The notes below the pieces were generated by a model, which ran no database searches, was not told where the DNA came from, and saw nothing but the letters and a program-made list of their open reading frames with translations. Both the position numbers and the translations under genes were made by a program. 35,383 nt of DNA, taken from the NCBI GenBank assembly GCA_947489235.1, contig CANLDE010000007.1, forward strand, positions 1 to 35,383. The letters run 5' to 3'. Positions 1 to 8,322 of the stretch are shown here, in pieces (the first letter of the stretch is position 1; every line of letters starts with the position of its first letter). Origin of the DNA: Micrococcales bacterium. Its GTDB lineage: Bacteria; Actinomycetota; Actinomycetes; Actinomycetales; Microbacteriaceae.

Positions 1-55
1 CATCAAAATCAGGTAGAACCAAGTGGGCCTCGGTGTATGAAGCATCGGGGCTCAC
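1..55 (-). CDS. Possible 5' end of a divergent gene (partial)
   Basis: On the minus strand a GTG at 55-53 opens a frame that runs to the window edge without a stop and reads VSPDASYTEAHLVLPDFD. Its frame is closed by a TAG a few codons upstream of the GTG, so the start would lie close to here, divergent from purD. I do not recognise the family, and 18 codons are too few to exclude chance. Confidence 0.25.
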   Translation of the reverse strand, partial: MSPDASYTEAHLVLPDFD

Positions 56-66
56 CCCAATCTCTG

Positions 67-72
67 TAAACT
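67..72 (+). promoter_or_regulatory. -10 box of a probable leaderless purD promoter
   Basis: TAAACT is followed by 7 nt (TGAACTA) and then the purD ATG, with no Shine-Dalgarno sequence. A transcription start 6-7 nt after a -10 box would fall on the start codon itself. The same GTAAACTTGAAC string precedes the HAD gene at 34157. No clear -35 box is visible. Confidence 0.55.
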
Positions 73-79
73 TGAACTA

Positions 80-1342
80 ATGAAAATCTTGGTGCTAGGT
101 TCTGGAGCTCGCGAACACGCGATTGTGAAAGCTCTCATAAGAACTGGAACTGACCCAAGCAACATCACCTGTGCCCCCGGTAACGGTGGAATCTCTCAAG
201 AAGTAAAGACAGTAAGCCTTAACATCAATGACCCTGATGCCGTCAAAGCTTGGGCATTGGATGCACAATCAGATTTAGTTGTTATCGGTCCTGAAGCCCC
301 GTTGGTTGCTGGAGTTAGTGATGCACTTCGCTCAGCTGGAATTGCTGTGTTTGGTCCTTCAAAAGCAGCAGCAGCTCTAGAAGGCTCTAAAGCCTTTGCA
401 AAAGATGTAATGGCAGCAGCCGATGTGCCTACCGGTATGGCTAGAAAATGCACATCTGTATCTGAAGTCGAACAAGCATTAGAAGCCTTTGGTGCACCAT
501 ATGTAGTCAAAGCAGATGGGCTTGCTGCCGGTAAAGGTGTGATTGTCACTAGTGATAAACAAGCAGCTCTAGATCACGCCAATACCTTCCTGTCTCAAGG
601 TATGGAAATACTTGTTGAAGAGTTTTTAGATGGCGAAGAAGTATCGCTGTTCTTCTTGGCTGATGGAATTACAGTTGTGCCTTTATCTCCTGCACAAGAT
701 TTCAAAAGAGCATACGACAACGATGAAGGACCTAACACTGGAGGTATGGGTGCATACTCTCCGCTTCCTTGGTTACCCGAAGGTTTTGTATCTGAGGTTC
801 AGGAAGGAGTTGCGCTGCCTACAGTTAGAGAGCTAGCTCGACAGGGAACTCCTTTCGTTGGTCTTTTGTATTGCGGATTGATTGTGACAAGTAAAGGAAT
901 TCGAGTTATCGAATTCAATGCTCGATTTGGTGATCCTGAAACCCAGGTAGTGCTCCGAAGACTACTAACCCCACTTTCAGGTTTGCTACATAAAGCAGCA
1001 ACTGGACAGTTGGCCGCTGTACTTGAGCCCGAATTTAGTAAAGACGTTGCCGTTACAGTCGTCTTAGCAAGCGAAGGATATCCGGTAACTAGTGCTCCTG
1101 ATAGAGAGATCACGGGTCTGGAAGTAAATGACATTCACGTTGAGATTGCACACGCTGCAACAAAAGACCTCGATGGAAAGTTGTTTACTACAGGCGGAAG
1201 AGTGTTGAGCGTTGTGTCAATTGCTAAAACTTTTCATAAAGCCAGAAAGCGTGCATACAAAGCGATTGCAAACATCAAACTAGAGGGTTCTCACTACAGA
1301 ACAGATATCGCTCTCAAAGTGGACGAGGGAAAAGATGACTAA
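80..1342 (+). CDS. purD: Phosphoribosylamine--glycine ligase
   Basis: PurD (GAR synthetase) joins glycine to 5-phosphoribosylamine using ATP, the second step of de novo purine synthesis in the cytosol. The 420-residue protein has the family's usual length and order: N-terminal domain starting MKILVLGSGAREHAI, the GPEAPLVAGVSD segment, an ATP-grasp core with VVKADGLAAGKGV near residue 140 and GGMGAYSPLP near 220, and the metal/ATP segment IEFNARFGDPETQ near 290. The start is the first ATG after a TAAACT box, consistent with a leaderless transcript. The 3' end overlaps purC by 8 nt, so the two are probably co-transcribed and translationally coupled. No oddities seen. Confidence 0.98.
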   Translation: MKILVLGSGAREHAIVKALIRTGTDPSNITCAPGNGGISQEVKTVSLNINDPDAVKAWALDAQSDLVVIGPEAPLVAGVSDALRSAGIAVFGPSKAAAALEGSKAFAKDVMAAADVPTGMARKCTSVSEVEQALEAFGAPYVVKADGLAAGKGVIVTSDKQAALDHANTFLSQGMEILVEEFLDGEEVSLFFLADGITVVPLSPAQDFKRAYDNDEGPNTGGMGAYSPLPWLPEGFVSEVQEGVALPTVRELARQGTPFVGLLYCGLIVTSKGIRVIEFNARFGDPETQVVLRRLLTPLSGLLHKAATGQLAAVLEPEFSKDVAVTVVLASEGYPVTSAPDREITGLEVNDIHVEIAHAATKDLDGKLFTTGGRVLSVVSIAKTFHKARKRAYKAIANIKLEGSHYRTDIALKVDEGKDD

Positions 1343-2198
1343 AGTAATCCCTGGTTGGCACCATGTATATAGCGGTAAGGTTCGAGATCTTTATGAATCA
1401 GATGATTCATCTTTTTCACACCTAATCCTTGTTGTCGCTAGTGACCGCATCAGCGCTTTTGACACAGTTCTATCTCCTGAGATACCTAATAAAGGTGAAT
1501 ATCTAACCACCCTTACCGGTTGGTGGTTTGATCGACTAGATGTTCCTAATCACCTAAGCCATGAGGTCCCTGTTCCTAATGAAGTATTAGGCAGAGCAAT
1601 GGTTTGTAAGAAGCTAGAGATGTTTCCTATCGAATGTGTGGTCCGTGGATATATCTCAGGATCTGGATATAAGGACTATTTAGCAACAGGCGAGATATGT
1701 GGCAATAAGTTGCCTGCTGGATTAGCTTTCGGAGATAAGTTACCTCACCCAATCTTCACCCCTGCCTTCAAAGCAGAACTCGGCGATAAAGATGAGAACA
1801 TCACCTTTGAAAGAGTGGTTGAACTTATCGGAACTGAAAATGCCAATGCTCTCAAACAACTTAGCCTCGACATATTCACTAAAGCAAGCGCTCTAGCTCA
1901 CAATGCTGGACTTATCCTTGCCGATACGAAGTTTGAATTCGGTATCAACCCAGCTAACGGAGAAATCACTCTAGGTGATGAGGTACTAACTCCTGACTCA
2001 AGTAGATACTGGTCTACAAAATCCTGGGAGTCTGGCGATCGTAAAGAGAGCTTTGATAAACAGCAGGTTCGTAACTGGTTGGCTGCCAACTGGGATCCAA
2101 GTTCCGGAACTACCCCACCTGAGCTCCCTAAAGAGATAGTTGAGCAGACCACTGCTAAGTATTTTGAACTGATCCAACTTCTGACTTCGAAGAACTAG
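1335..2198 (+). CDS. purC: Phosphoribosylaminoimidazole-succinocarboxamide synthase (SAICAR synthetase)
   Basis: PurC condenses CAIR with aspartate using ATP to make SAICAR. At 287 residues it matches the longer PurC form. Diagnostic segments are GKVRDLYE near the N-terminus, VVASDRISAFD (residues about 32-42), a VVRGYISGSGYKDY block near residue 103, and LILADTKFEFG near 194, where the family's substrate-binding acidic residues lie. The ATG lies inside the last codons of purD (8-nt overlap). A strong hairpin follows directly, so the purD-purC unit ends here, before an inverted DUF805 gene separates it from purSQL. Confidence 0.98.
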   Translation: MTKVIPGWHHVYSGKVRDLYESDDSSFSHLILVVASDRISAFDTVLSPEIPNKGEYLTTLTGWWFDRLDVPNHLSHEVPVPNEVLGRAMVCKKLEMFPIECVVRGYISGSGYKDYLATGEICGNKLPAGLAFGDKLPHPIFTPAFKAELGDKDENITFERVVELIGTENANALKQLSLDIFTKASALAHNAGLILADTKFEFGINPANGEITLGDEVLTPDSSRYWSTKSWESGDRKESFDKQQVRNWLAANWDPSSGTTPPELPKEIVEQTTAKYFELIQLLTSKN

Positions 2199-2204
2199 GC
2201 AAAG

Positions 2205-2238
2205 TAAAAGGAGCAACCAGTAGCGGTTGCTCCTTTAC
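2205..2238. terminator. Bidirectional hairpin terminator between purC and DUF805 gene
   Basis: GGAGCAACC (2210-2218), a 6-nt loop AGTAGC, and GGTTGCTCC (2225-2233) form a perfect 9-bp stem, extended by flanking A/T-rich bases that pair (TAAA/TTTA). It sits between the convergent ends of purC and the DUF805 gene and could serve both strands. Confidence 0.85.
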
Positions 2239-2248
2239 CATTTAAAAA

Positions 2249-2599
2249 CTACTTCGCTTGCGGACCATACTTGTTGTCTGCAGCGACACCTGGTGTGCAT
2301 GCTAGAACAAGATTGTAAATAGGGATTAGTAAGAACCAGCCCGATTTAGATACGTCATGCATACGTCGAATACCAATTGCTATTGAAGGCAATAGGTTCA
2401 CAAGTGTCCAGATGCTAACGGCTGGCCCGTTCTGAGCCATTCCTGTTTCTTGGTTTATCGGCTGGCCTTCAACTGCGCTTATTGCGAAAGTAACAATGAC
2501 GTAGAAAAGGACGGCTAGCCAGTAGCCGCTTCTAGAAGTTCTTCCCTTGAATCCAACGTAACCTGTGTAAAAATCTGCTATTGCTTTTCCAAAATTCAT
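2249..2599 (-). CDS. DUF805 family small membrane protein
   Basis: The 116-residue protein matches the DUF805 pattern: an N-terminal soluble segment with FTGYVGFKGRTSRSGYW-type residues (here YVGFKGRTSRSGYWLA), a first hydrophobic segment (FYVIVTFAIS), a second (WTLVNLLPSIAIGI), the family signature IRRMHDVSKSGWF, a third hydrophobic segment (LLIPIYNLVLA) and a terminal KYGPQ motif. DUF805 proteins are inner-membrane proteins of unknown function. The start has a strong SD (AAAGGAG, 4 nt before ATG). It is inverted relative to the purine genes on both sides, so it is a separate transcription unit inserted in the pur cluster. Confidence 0.9.
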   Translation of the reverse strand: MNFGKAIADFYTGYVGFKGRTSRSGYWLAVLFYVIVTFAISAVEGQPINQETGMAQNGPAVSIWTLVNLLPSIAIGIRRMHDVSKSGWFLLIPIYNLVLACTPGVAADNKYGPQAK

Positions 2600-2614
2600 T
2601 TCGCTCCTTTAGGT

Positions 2615-2640
2615 GAGCCTCTTGGCTCTTTATCAGAGTA
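2615..2640 (-). promoter_or_regulatory. Leader hairpin and probable -10 box of the DUF805 gene
   Basis: Upstream of the DUF805 SD on the minus strand lies TACTCT (2640-2635), a plausible -10 box, followed by the small hairpin GAGCC-AAGA-GGCTC (2628-2615). The short stem would sit at the very 5' end of the mRNA, just before the ribosome binding site. Confidence 0.35.
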
Positions 2641-2711
2641 CCGTTCGGGAATGGTTTATCAGCTCTACTCGCCCAAAGTTCAGCTAACGATTACATTGCC
2701 ATACGAGTAGA

Positions 2712-2757
2712 TAAACTAGACCTGTTCGCACCCGCCAAAGGTGACGCAGGCGAGCGA
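2712..2757 (+). promoter_or_regulatory. Probable promoter and 5' leader hairpin of purSQL
   Basis: TAAACT at 2712-2717 matches the -10 boxes used by purD and the HAD gene. It is followed by a leader of about 80 nt in which TCGC (2726-2729) and CGCC (2733-2736) can pair with GGCG (2749-2752) and GCGA (2754-2757), forming an imperfect stem. No purine riboswitch core was recognised. The 2600-2802 gap holds no gene I can support. Confidence 0.4.
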
Positions 2758-2802
2758 TTCACAAGTAATTCACTAGCCCCACCGACCTTCGGGAGCGTAT
2801 CT

Positions 2803-3051
2803 GTGCCTAAAATCATCGTTGAAGTCATGCCTAAAGCAGACCTACTAGACCCAGCCGGTAAGGCAGTTGCAAATGCTTTGCAGCGCAAGGGCAATGCCGA
2901 GATTACTAATGTCCGTATCGGTAAGCGCATTGAACTTCACTATGAAGTAACTCCAACAGAAGCACAGGTCGAAGCAGCCAAGCAGATTGCTGCTGACTTC
3001 CTATCTAATGGAGTCATTGAAGATGTTGTTGCTGTAACAGTGGAGAACTAA
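2803..3051 (+). CDS. purS: Phosphoribosylformylglycinamidine synthase subunit PurS
   Basis: PurS is the small scaffolding subunit of the three-part FGAM synthase; it bridges PurQ and PurL and helps channel ammonia between them. The 82-residue length is typical. The protein begins PKIIVEVMPKADLLDPAGKA, the standard PurS N-terminus, which supports the GTG start at 2803; GGGAG lies 7 nt upstream. The conserved RIGKRIEL segment follows near residue 45. It is first of purS-purQ-purL, with only 4 nt before purQ. The reading frame stays open upstream of the GTG, but there is no better start there. Confidence 0.97.
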   Translation: MPKIIVEVMPKADLLDPAGKAVANALQRKGNAEITNVRIGKRIELHYEVTPTEAQVEAAKQIAADFLSNGVIEDVVAVTVEN

Positions 3052-3055
3052 CTAG

Positions 3056-3751
3056 ATGAAGATAGGTGTTGTTACCTTCCCCGGCACACTAGATGATCGC
3101 GATGCTCAAAGAGCAGTTCGTATTGCTGGCGGTGAAGTAGTCAAGCTTTGGCATGCGGATGCTAACTTGCATTCAGTTGATGCAGTTATCTTGCCAGGTG
3201 GATTTAGTTTTGGTGATTACCTGCGTTGCGGAGCTATTGCAGCGCAAGCTCCAGTAATGGAAAGCATTATCGATGCAGCTAACGGTGGATTACCTGTTCT
3301 TGGTATTTGCAATGGCTTTCAGGTTCTAGTTGAATCACATTTACTTCCTGGTGGACTTATCAGAAATGAACACCAGCACTTCATTTGTAGAGATCAGAAA
3401 CTAATTGTTGAAAATGTTGACACTGCATGGACCAATGGTTTCAAGCTCGGACAAGAAATCACTATTCCTCTAAAGAATGGTGAGGGTGGATACATCGCTG
3501 ATGATGAAACACTTAGAAGACTTGAAGGTGATGGTCTAATCGCTTTCCGTTATAGCGAAGTAAATCCAAATGGTTCGGTGAACAACATTGCAGGTCTTCG
3601 TAATGCTCGAGGAAACGTTGTTGGTCTGATGCCTCACCCTGAGCATGCTGTTGAGCCAGGCTTTGGTCCTGACACTCCCCTTGCTATGAGAAGTGGTATT
3701 GATGGTCTTACCTTCTTCACATCAGTTCTGAACCAGGTGGTGAACTCCTAA
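3056..3751 (+). CDS. purQ: Phosphoribosylformylglycinamidine synthase subunit PurQ (glutaminase)
   Basis: PurQ is the class I glutamine amidotransferase that supplies ammonia to PurL. The 231-residue protein carries [15 protein letters not shown] around residues 48-62, the nucleophile elbow LGICNGFQ with Cys85, and the catalytic His/Glu in MPHPEHAVE near the C-terminus, so the triad looks intact. The start ATG is 4 nt after the purS stop. The purQ stop overlaps the purL start by one base (TAATG), which indicates translational coupling and matched production of the complex. Confidence 0.98.
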   Translation: MKIGVVTFPGTLDDRDAQRAVRIAGGEVVKLWHADANLHSVDAVILPGGFSFGDYLRCGAIAAQAPVMESIIDAANGGLPVLGICNGFQVLVESHLLPGGLIRNEHQHFICRDQKLIVENVDTAWTNGFKLGQEITIPLKNGEGGYIADDETLRRLEGDGLIAFRYSEVNPNGSVNNIAGLRNARGNVVGLMPHPEHAVEPGFGPDTPLAMRSGIDGLTFFTSVLNQVVNS

Positions 3752-6045
3752 TGGTTAAACAGGTTTCAACAGTGGACACAACTAACAATGCTAAGAAAAC
3801 TCCGGACAAGGAACAGCCTTGGAGAGAGTTAGGGCTAAAGCAAGAAGAGTATGACCGCATCAAACTAATTCTCGATAGAAGACCAACCAGTGCTGAACTA
3901 GCTATGTATTCAGTTATGTGGTCAGAGCACTGCTCATATAAGAGCTCAAAGATTTATCTTCGTCAGTTCGGTGAGAAAGTTACCGATGAGATGAAGAAGA
4001 ACCTAATGGTGGGTATGGGTGAGAACGCAGGGGTAGTTGACATCGGTGAAGGTTGGGCTGTCACATTCAAAGTTGAATCACATAACCATCCAAGTTACAT
4101 CGAACCTTTCCAAGGTGCAGCTACCGGTGTTGGTGGAATCGTAAGAGATATCTTGACTATGGGTGCAAGACCTATCGCAGTGATGGATCAACTTAGATTT
4201 GGAGCGGTAGCTAACCCAGACACAGCTCGTGTAGTTAACGGTGTTGTTTCAGGTATTAGCTTTTACGGTAACTGTTTAGGACTGCCGAATATTGGTGGAG
4301 AAACAGTATTCGACAAGGTTTACCAGGGTAACCCTCTAGTAAACGCTCTATCTGTTGGTGCTTTACGTCACGAAGATCTAAAGCTAGCCAAAGCTTCTAA
4401 CCCAGGCGATCTTGTAATTCTGTTTGGTGCAAGAACAGGTGCTGATGGTATTGGTGGTGTTTCTGTTCTAGCTTCTGAAACATTTGATGCTGATGGCCCT
4501 TCAAGAAGACCAGCAGTTCAAGTTGGAGATCCTTTTGCAGAAAAGGTTCTAATTGAATGCTGCCTAGAACTATATGCAGCCAAAGTAGTTGCTGGTATTC
4601 AGGACCTAGGTGGAGCAGGTTTGTCTTGTGCAACAAGTGAGCTTGCATCTAACGGTCGAGCAGGTATGCGAGTTCAGCTCCAAGAAGTTCTCCTTAGAGA
4701 TGAGTCACTAACTCCTGAAGAGATTCTGATGAGCGAGTCCCAAGAGCGCATGATGGCTATTGTTCCAAAGAAAGATCTAAAGGCCTTCACAGCCATTGTG
4801 AACAAGTATGAAGTTGAGTTCAGTGTTCTAGGTGAAGTAATCAGAGAACCAAGGCTGTATATCAACTGGGGCAAAGAAGAGATTGTTAACGTTCCTCCTA
4901 GATCAGTAGCTCACGATGGCCCTGTCTACGAAAGACCGGTTGCATATCCAGCATGGCTAGATAACCTAAACAACAACTCAGTGAACCACGCTCAGCTGAG
5001 ACGTGCAACAAACCCAAGCAAACTAGCTGAACAACTTATCCAAATAGTTTCTTCACCTAACCAAGCATCTAAGAGCTGGATCACCGATCAGTATGACCAC
5101 TACGTTGGTGGCAATACCGCTCTTGCTATGCCTGATGATTCAGGAATGGTTCGAGTAAGTGAAGAAACAGGGCTTGGTGTCGCAATAGCAACAGATGCCA
5201 ATGGTCGTTACTGCCAACTGGATCCATATAATGGTGCAAAGTTAGCTTTGGCTGAGAGCTATAGAAACGTAGCCTCATCGGGAGCTGTACCAATGGCTGT
5301 TACCAACTGCCTTAATTTTGGTTCACCTGAGAACCCAGAGGTGATGTGGCAATTCAAGCAAGCAACAGCAGGTCTTGCTGATGGTTGTTTGGAACTAGGT
5401 ATTCCTGTTACCGGAGGAAACGTATCCTTCTATAACCAAACAGGTGATGTTGCCATTTACCCAACACCAGTTGTTGGAGTACTTGGCGTTATTGATGATG
5501 TTGCTAGAAGAATTCCTTCAGGCTGGCAAGATGCAGGTAACAACATCTATCTTCTAGGTATTACTAGAGATGAACTAGATGGTTCAGTTTGGTCAGAAGT
5601 TATTCACGATCACCTAGGTGGCAAACCACCAGTAGTTGATTTAGCTGCAGAGAAAGCTCTGGCTGAATTACTGCAAGGTGCTTCTCTTCAAGGACTACTA
5701 GCTTCAACTCATGATCTATCTGAAGGTGGGCTTGCTCAGACACTAGTTGAGAGCACACTCCGCTTCGGTATGGGTGCAAGAGTATGGCTAAATGAAATAA
5801 CGGAGCGAGACCAAGTAGATCTAACAGCCGCTCTCTTCTCAGAGTCAACAGCAAGGGTAATTGTTTCAGTAGGCAGAGAAGACGACGTCAAGTTCGTAGG
5901 TCTTTGTGAAGCAAGAGGCATCCCAGTTCTAAGAATTGGTGTTACCGACGCATCAGGACAGCTAGAGATTCAAGATCTAGCTACCTGGAGCATTGAGGAG
6001 ATAAAGAGCTCTCACAGTGCCACAATCCCAGAGCTTTTTGGTTAG
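3751..6045 (+). CDS. purL: Phosphoribosylformylglycinamidine synthase subunit PurL (synthetase)
   Basis: PurL uses ATP and ammonia from PurQ to convert FGAR to FGAM. At 764 residues it is the short form that needs separate PurS and PurQ, rather than the roughly 1300-residue fused enzyme. Visible family motifs are [10 protein letters not shown] near residue 55, [19 protein letters not shown] near 105 (active-site His and substrate contacts), [16 protein letters not shown] near 285, the second AIRS-like repeat with [17 protein letters not shown] near 520, and [15 protein letters not shown] near 650. The start overlaps the purQ stop. A hairpin terminator follows within 15 nt. Confidence 0.98.
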   Translation: MVKQVSTVDTTNNAKKTPDKEQPWRELGLKQEEYDRIKLILDRRPTSAELAMYSVMWSEHCSYKSSKIYLRQFGEKVTDEMKKNLMVGMGENAGVVDIGEGWAVTFKVESHNHPSYIEPFQGAATGVGGIVRDILTMGARPIAVMDQLRFGAVANPDTARVVNGVVSGISFYGNCLGLPNIGGETVFDKVYQGNPLVNALSVGALRHEDLKLAKASNPGDLVILFGARTGADGIGGVSVLASETFDADGPSRRPAVQVGDPFAEKVLIECCLELYAAKVVAGIQDLGGAGLSCATSELASNGRAGMRVQLQEVLLRDESLTPEEILMSESQERMMAIVPKKDLKAFTAIVNKYEVEFSVLGEVIREPRLYINWGKEEIVNVPPRSVAHDGPVYERPVAYPAWLDNLNNNSVNHAQLRRATNPSKLAEQLIQIVSSPNQASKSWITDQYDHYVGGNTALAMPDDSGMVRVSEETGLGVAIATDANGRYCQLDPYNGAKLALAESYRNVASSGAVPMAVTNCLNFGSPENPEVMWQFKQATAGLADGCLELGIPVTGGNVSFYNQTGDVAIYPTPVVGVLGVIDDVARRIPSGWQDAGNNIYLLGITRDELDGSVWSEVIHDHLGGKPPVVDLAAEKALAELLQGASLQGLLASTHDLSEGGLAQTLVESTLRFGMGARVWLNEITERDQVDLTAALFSESTARVIVSVGREDDVKFVGLCEARGIPVLRIGVTDASGQLEIQDLATWSIEEIKSSHSATIPELFG

Positions 6046-6058
6046 TTTCACTAAATAC

Positions 6059-6090
6059 CGCTAAATTGTGCCTAATTTAGCGCTTTCTTT
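6059..6090 (+). terminator. Rho-independent terminator of purSQL
   Basis: CGCTAAATT (6059-6067), loop GTGCCT, AATTTAGCG (6074-6082) is a perfect 9-bp stem followed by CTTTCTTT. It lies 14 nt after the purL stop. Confidence 0.8.
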
Positions 6091-6114
6091 CATTACTGGT
6101 AGTTTGCTGTGTGC

Positions 6115-6154
6115 CGTGAAAGCGGTTTCTCACGCGCGACTACACAGATAGTCT
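6115..6154 (+). promoter_or_regulatory. Leaderless promoter and possible operator of the GH16 gene
   Basis: TAGTCT (6149-6154) is exactly 6 nt before the ATG at 6161, with no SD, which fits a leaderless transcript. Just upstream, CGTGAAAGCGGTTTCTCACG (6115-6134) is an imperfect inverted repeat with one bulged base; it overlaps the expected -35 area and could be an operator. No regulator binding is claimed. Confidence 0.45.
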
Positions 6155-6160
6155 AAGTAA

Positions 6161-8131
6161 ATGAAGATATCCCTCAAGCACGTTCTGGTCGCAGCAATTG
6201 CGGCACTAATTGGTCTTTCTGCGAACGTGCAGGCTCAGTCAGCTACCATGCCAACAGCCACCATTGCTTTCCCAACGCTACCTAGGGCAGTCTTTGGTGG
6301 GCCAGATGTTCCTCTTCAAATAACTCAGAGCGCTGGAACTACTACCGCGGAATCAACTACTCCTGCAACCTGCAGTGTCATAAACAATTCTTCAGTTCGC
6401 ATACTAGCTGCCGGTATTTGTAAAATTACCGCCACCAACCTAGGAACTACCTCCCACAAACCTGCTCGTGCAGTAAACAGATCTTTCAGTATCTCTAAAG
6501 CGCCTAATGTGCTTACAATTTCAGATTTTGGCTGGTTATCTATGGCTAACCCAACAGCTGATATAACTACTACCGAAACTTCTGGTGTGACACTTCTGAC
6601 TTCCCTAAGCACTCGTTACTGCACAATCTCCGGAAAAAAAGTAACCGCAATCAAAGTTGGCCCTTGTACTATTCGGGCATCAAGTCCTAGCACTGAGAAT
6701 TACCTAACTGCTAAAACTGTTTCTAAAACTGTTTTGATTGGTTTGACCTCAAGCATCCTGCCACCTGTTGTCGTGCCGCCAACCATTACTTATGTAGGTC
6801 CATGGACAATCAGACAAACTACTTTTAATGACACCAACTCATTCAATAGATCAGCTGATGCGAATGCTTGGGTAGCTAACAAGTGGTACATGCCAGGGCT
6901 TCGAGCTCACATAGCTCAGGTAGCAGTGCAGTCAACGACTAAAGTCAGCTACCTAGTAACTGACAGTCTTGGTAGACCAACCCCAAACAAAACAATCAAC
7001 CTAAGTGTTGGTAAACGTCACGGTGGATCTACTGCTTCAGTGAAGGTTGGCACATTTACAACCAACGGAGTAGATAAAACTCCTCTTGATCAGATACTGG
7101 TAACTGGAACAACAGATTCCAAAGGTGTTGTAAGTTTTGACATCATCGGTCTAGAAACAGTTGCTAAAGCTGGCCGATACACCCAGATTGCAGCCTGGAT
7201 CACTGATCTTGAAAAAGACGTCATTGACATCACAAACCTTGAATACAGTCTTCCTGCCGGTGGTTCAAATGGCGGTGGCGGCACAGGCGGAGGCGGAGGC
7301 ACAACCCCAGGTGAAGTTATTGGTGGCCCAACAGACAAGCAACTTCTTTGGTCCGACGAATTCAACTCAGCTGCTGGGTCTGGCCCAACAAGTTCTAACT
7401 GGGGACCAGATATTGGAGATGGCTGTAACACAGCTGCTGGTTGTGGTTGGGGTAATGGTGAGGCTCAGTCCTATGCTGCTTGTGCCAACAAGCAGGATGG
7501 CAATGGCTCGATGATTATCACATCTTCCACAACTGCTGGTGACCCAAGCTGTACAAGCAACAAGACTTGGACCAGCGGTAAGTTCACTTCCTTCGGTAAG
7601 AAGCACTTCGGTTACGGTTACTTCGAAGCACGACTGAAGATGCCAACAGGTGGAGGCACCTGGCCAGCATTCTGGACTCTAGGCACAAACATCAACTCAG
7701 TTGGTTGGCCACTATGTGGAGAGCTCGACGTCATGGAGTATGCCGGTAACAGCCCATTTACGAACACTTCAGCTGTGCACTACCGCAATCCATCCGGTGC
7801 TCACCAATACAAGATGGGTGCTCTAAACAATTCGCTCTCTCTTGCTCAGGGCTTCCACACTTACGGAATGCTGTGGCTACCAAATGAGGTCAAGTTCTAC
7901 ATTGACGACCGTCAAGTATTGGTTGTAAAGAAGAGCGACACCGGTCTTACTTACTGGCCATTTGGACCAAATGCATCGGGAGCAGATCCAAAGATGTACA
8001 TCATCTTCAACCTAGCAATGGGTGGAAGCTACGGTGGCGGAATCCAAGCTGGTTACAGCAAAGCAACCTTCAACATCGACTACGTTCGCTACTACAGCAC
8101 TGGTGGATATGGTTCAGTTCCAACCAACTAA
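6161..8131 (+). CDS. Secreted GH16 endo-beta-1,3-glucanase (laminarinase-like) with Ig-like modules
   Basis: The 656-residue protein has a signal peptide (MKISLKHVLVAAIAALIG, cleavage after VQAQS/A-type residues near 26). Two Ig-like modules follow, each with a paired-cysteine pattern (PATCSV...AGICKITA and TRYCTIS...GPCTIRAS, about residues 40-195). Next come a beta-rich region (about 205-365), a Gly-rich linker (GGGGTGGGGG) and a C-terminal GH16 domain from about 385. The GH16 active site is intact: GELDVMEYAG gives E521 (nucleophile), D523 and E526 (acid/base). GH16 enzymes with this form commonly cleave beta-1,3-glucans such as laminarin, but substrate specificity is not readable here. 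It is transcribed alone between purL and a nuclease-helicase gene. Confidence 0.92.
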   Translation: MKISLKHVLVAAIAALIGLSANVQAQSATMPTATIAFPTLPRAVFGGPDVPLQITQSAGTTTAESTTPATCSVINNSSVRILAAGICKITATNLGTTSHKPARAVNRSFSISKAPNVLTISDFGWLSMANPTADITTTETSGVTLLTSLSTRYCTISGKKVTAIKVGPCTIRASSPSTENYLTAKTVSKTVLIGLTSSILPPVVVPPTITYVGPWTIRQTTFNDTNSFNRSADANAWVANKWYMPGLRAHIAQVAVQSTTKVSYLVTDSLGRPTPNKTINLSVGKRHGGSTASVKVGTFTTNGVDKTPLDQILVTGTTDSKGVVSFDIIGLETVAKAGRYTQIAAWITDLEKDVIDITNLEYSLPAGGSNGGGGTGGGGGTTPGEVIGGPTDKQLLWSDEFNSAAGSGPTSSNWGPDIGDGCNTAAGCGWGNGEAQSYAACANKQDGNGSMIITSSTTAGDPSCTSNKTWTSGKFTSFGKKHFGYGYFEARLKMPTGGGTWPAFWTLGTNINSVGWPLCGELDVMEYAGNSPFTNTSAVHYRNPSGAHQYKMGALNNSLSLAQGFHTYGMLWLPNEVKFYIDDRQVLVVKKSDTGLTYWPFGPNASGADPKMYIIFNLAMGGSYGGGIQAGYSKATFNIDYVRYYSTGGYGSVPTN

Positions 8132-8322
8132 CTGCGTCTGAGGTATCCGAGACCAACATCAAAACAAGTGCTGGACTCATTCGGGAAAAGTTTTGTCTAG
8201 AAAGAGAATCCCTTGGCAACAACGGAGATATCAAGGCAGATAAATCCCGAAACTTGGGTTGTCATCTGGGGGAATGTCTGTGCTTACTGGCACACTAAAA
8301 ACATAGGCAAATAAGGCAGGCT
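8132..8322. other. Intergenic region between GH16 and nuclease-helicase genes
   Basis: No ORF or RNA gene is supported here. A 7-bp inverted repeat TTCGGGA (8180-8186) / TCCCGAA (8245-8251) is separated by 58 nt. AAGG lies 6 nt before the next ATG as a modest SD. No convincing terminator follows the GH16 gene. Confidence 0.4.

Noticed and set aside
2620-2802. Open frame continuing upstream of purS, in frame with it
   Set aside because: No credible start codon with SD in that stretch, and the PurS family N-terminus begins exactly at the GTG.
7161-7514. 117-residue ORF in another frame of the GH16 gene
   Set aside because: Gln/Ala-rich out-of-frame reading of the Gly-rich linker and the start of the GH16 domain.
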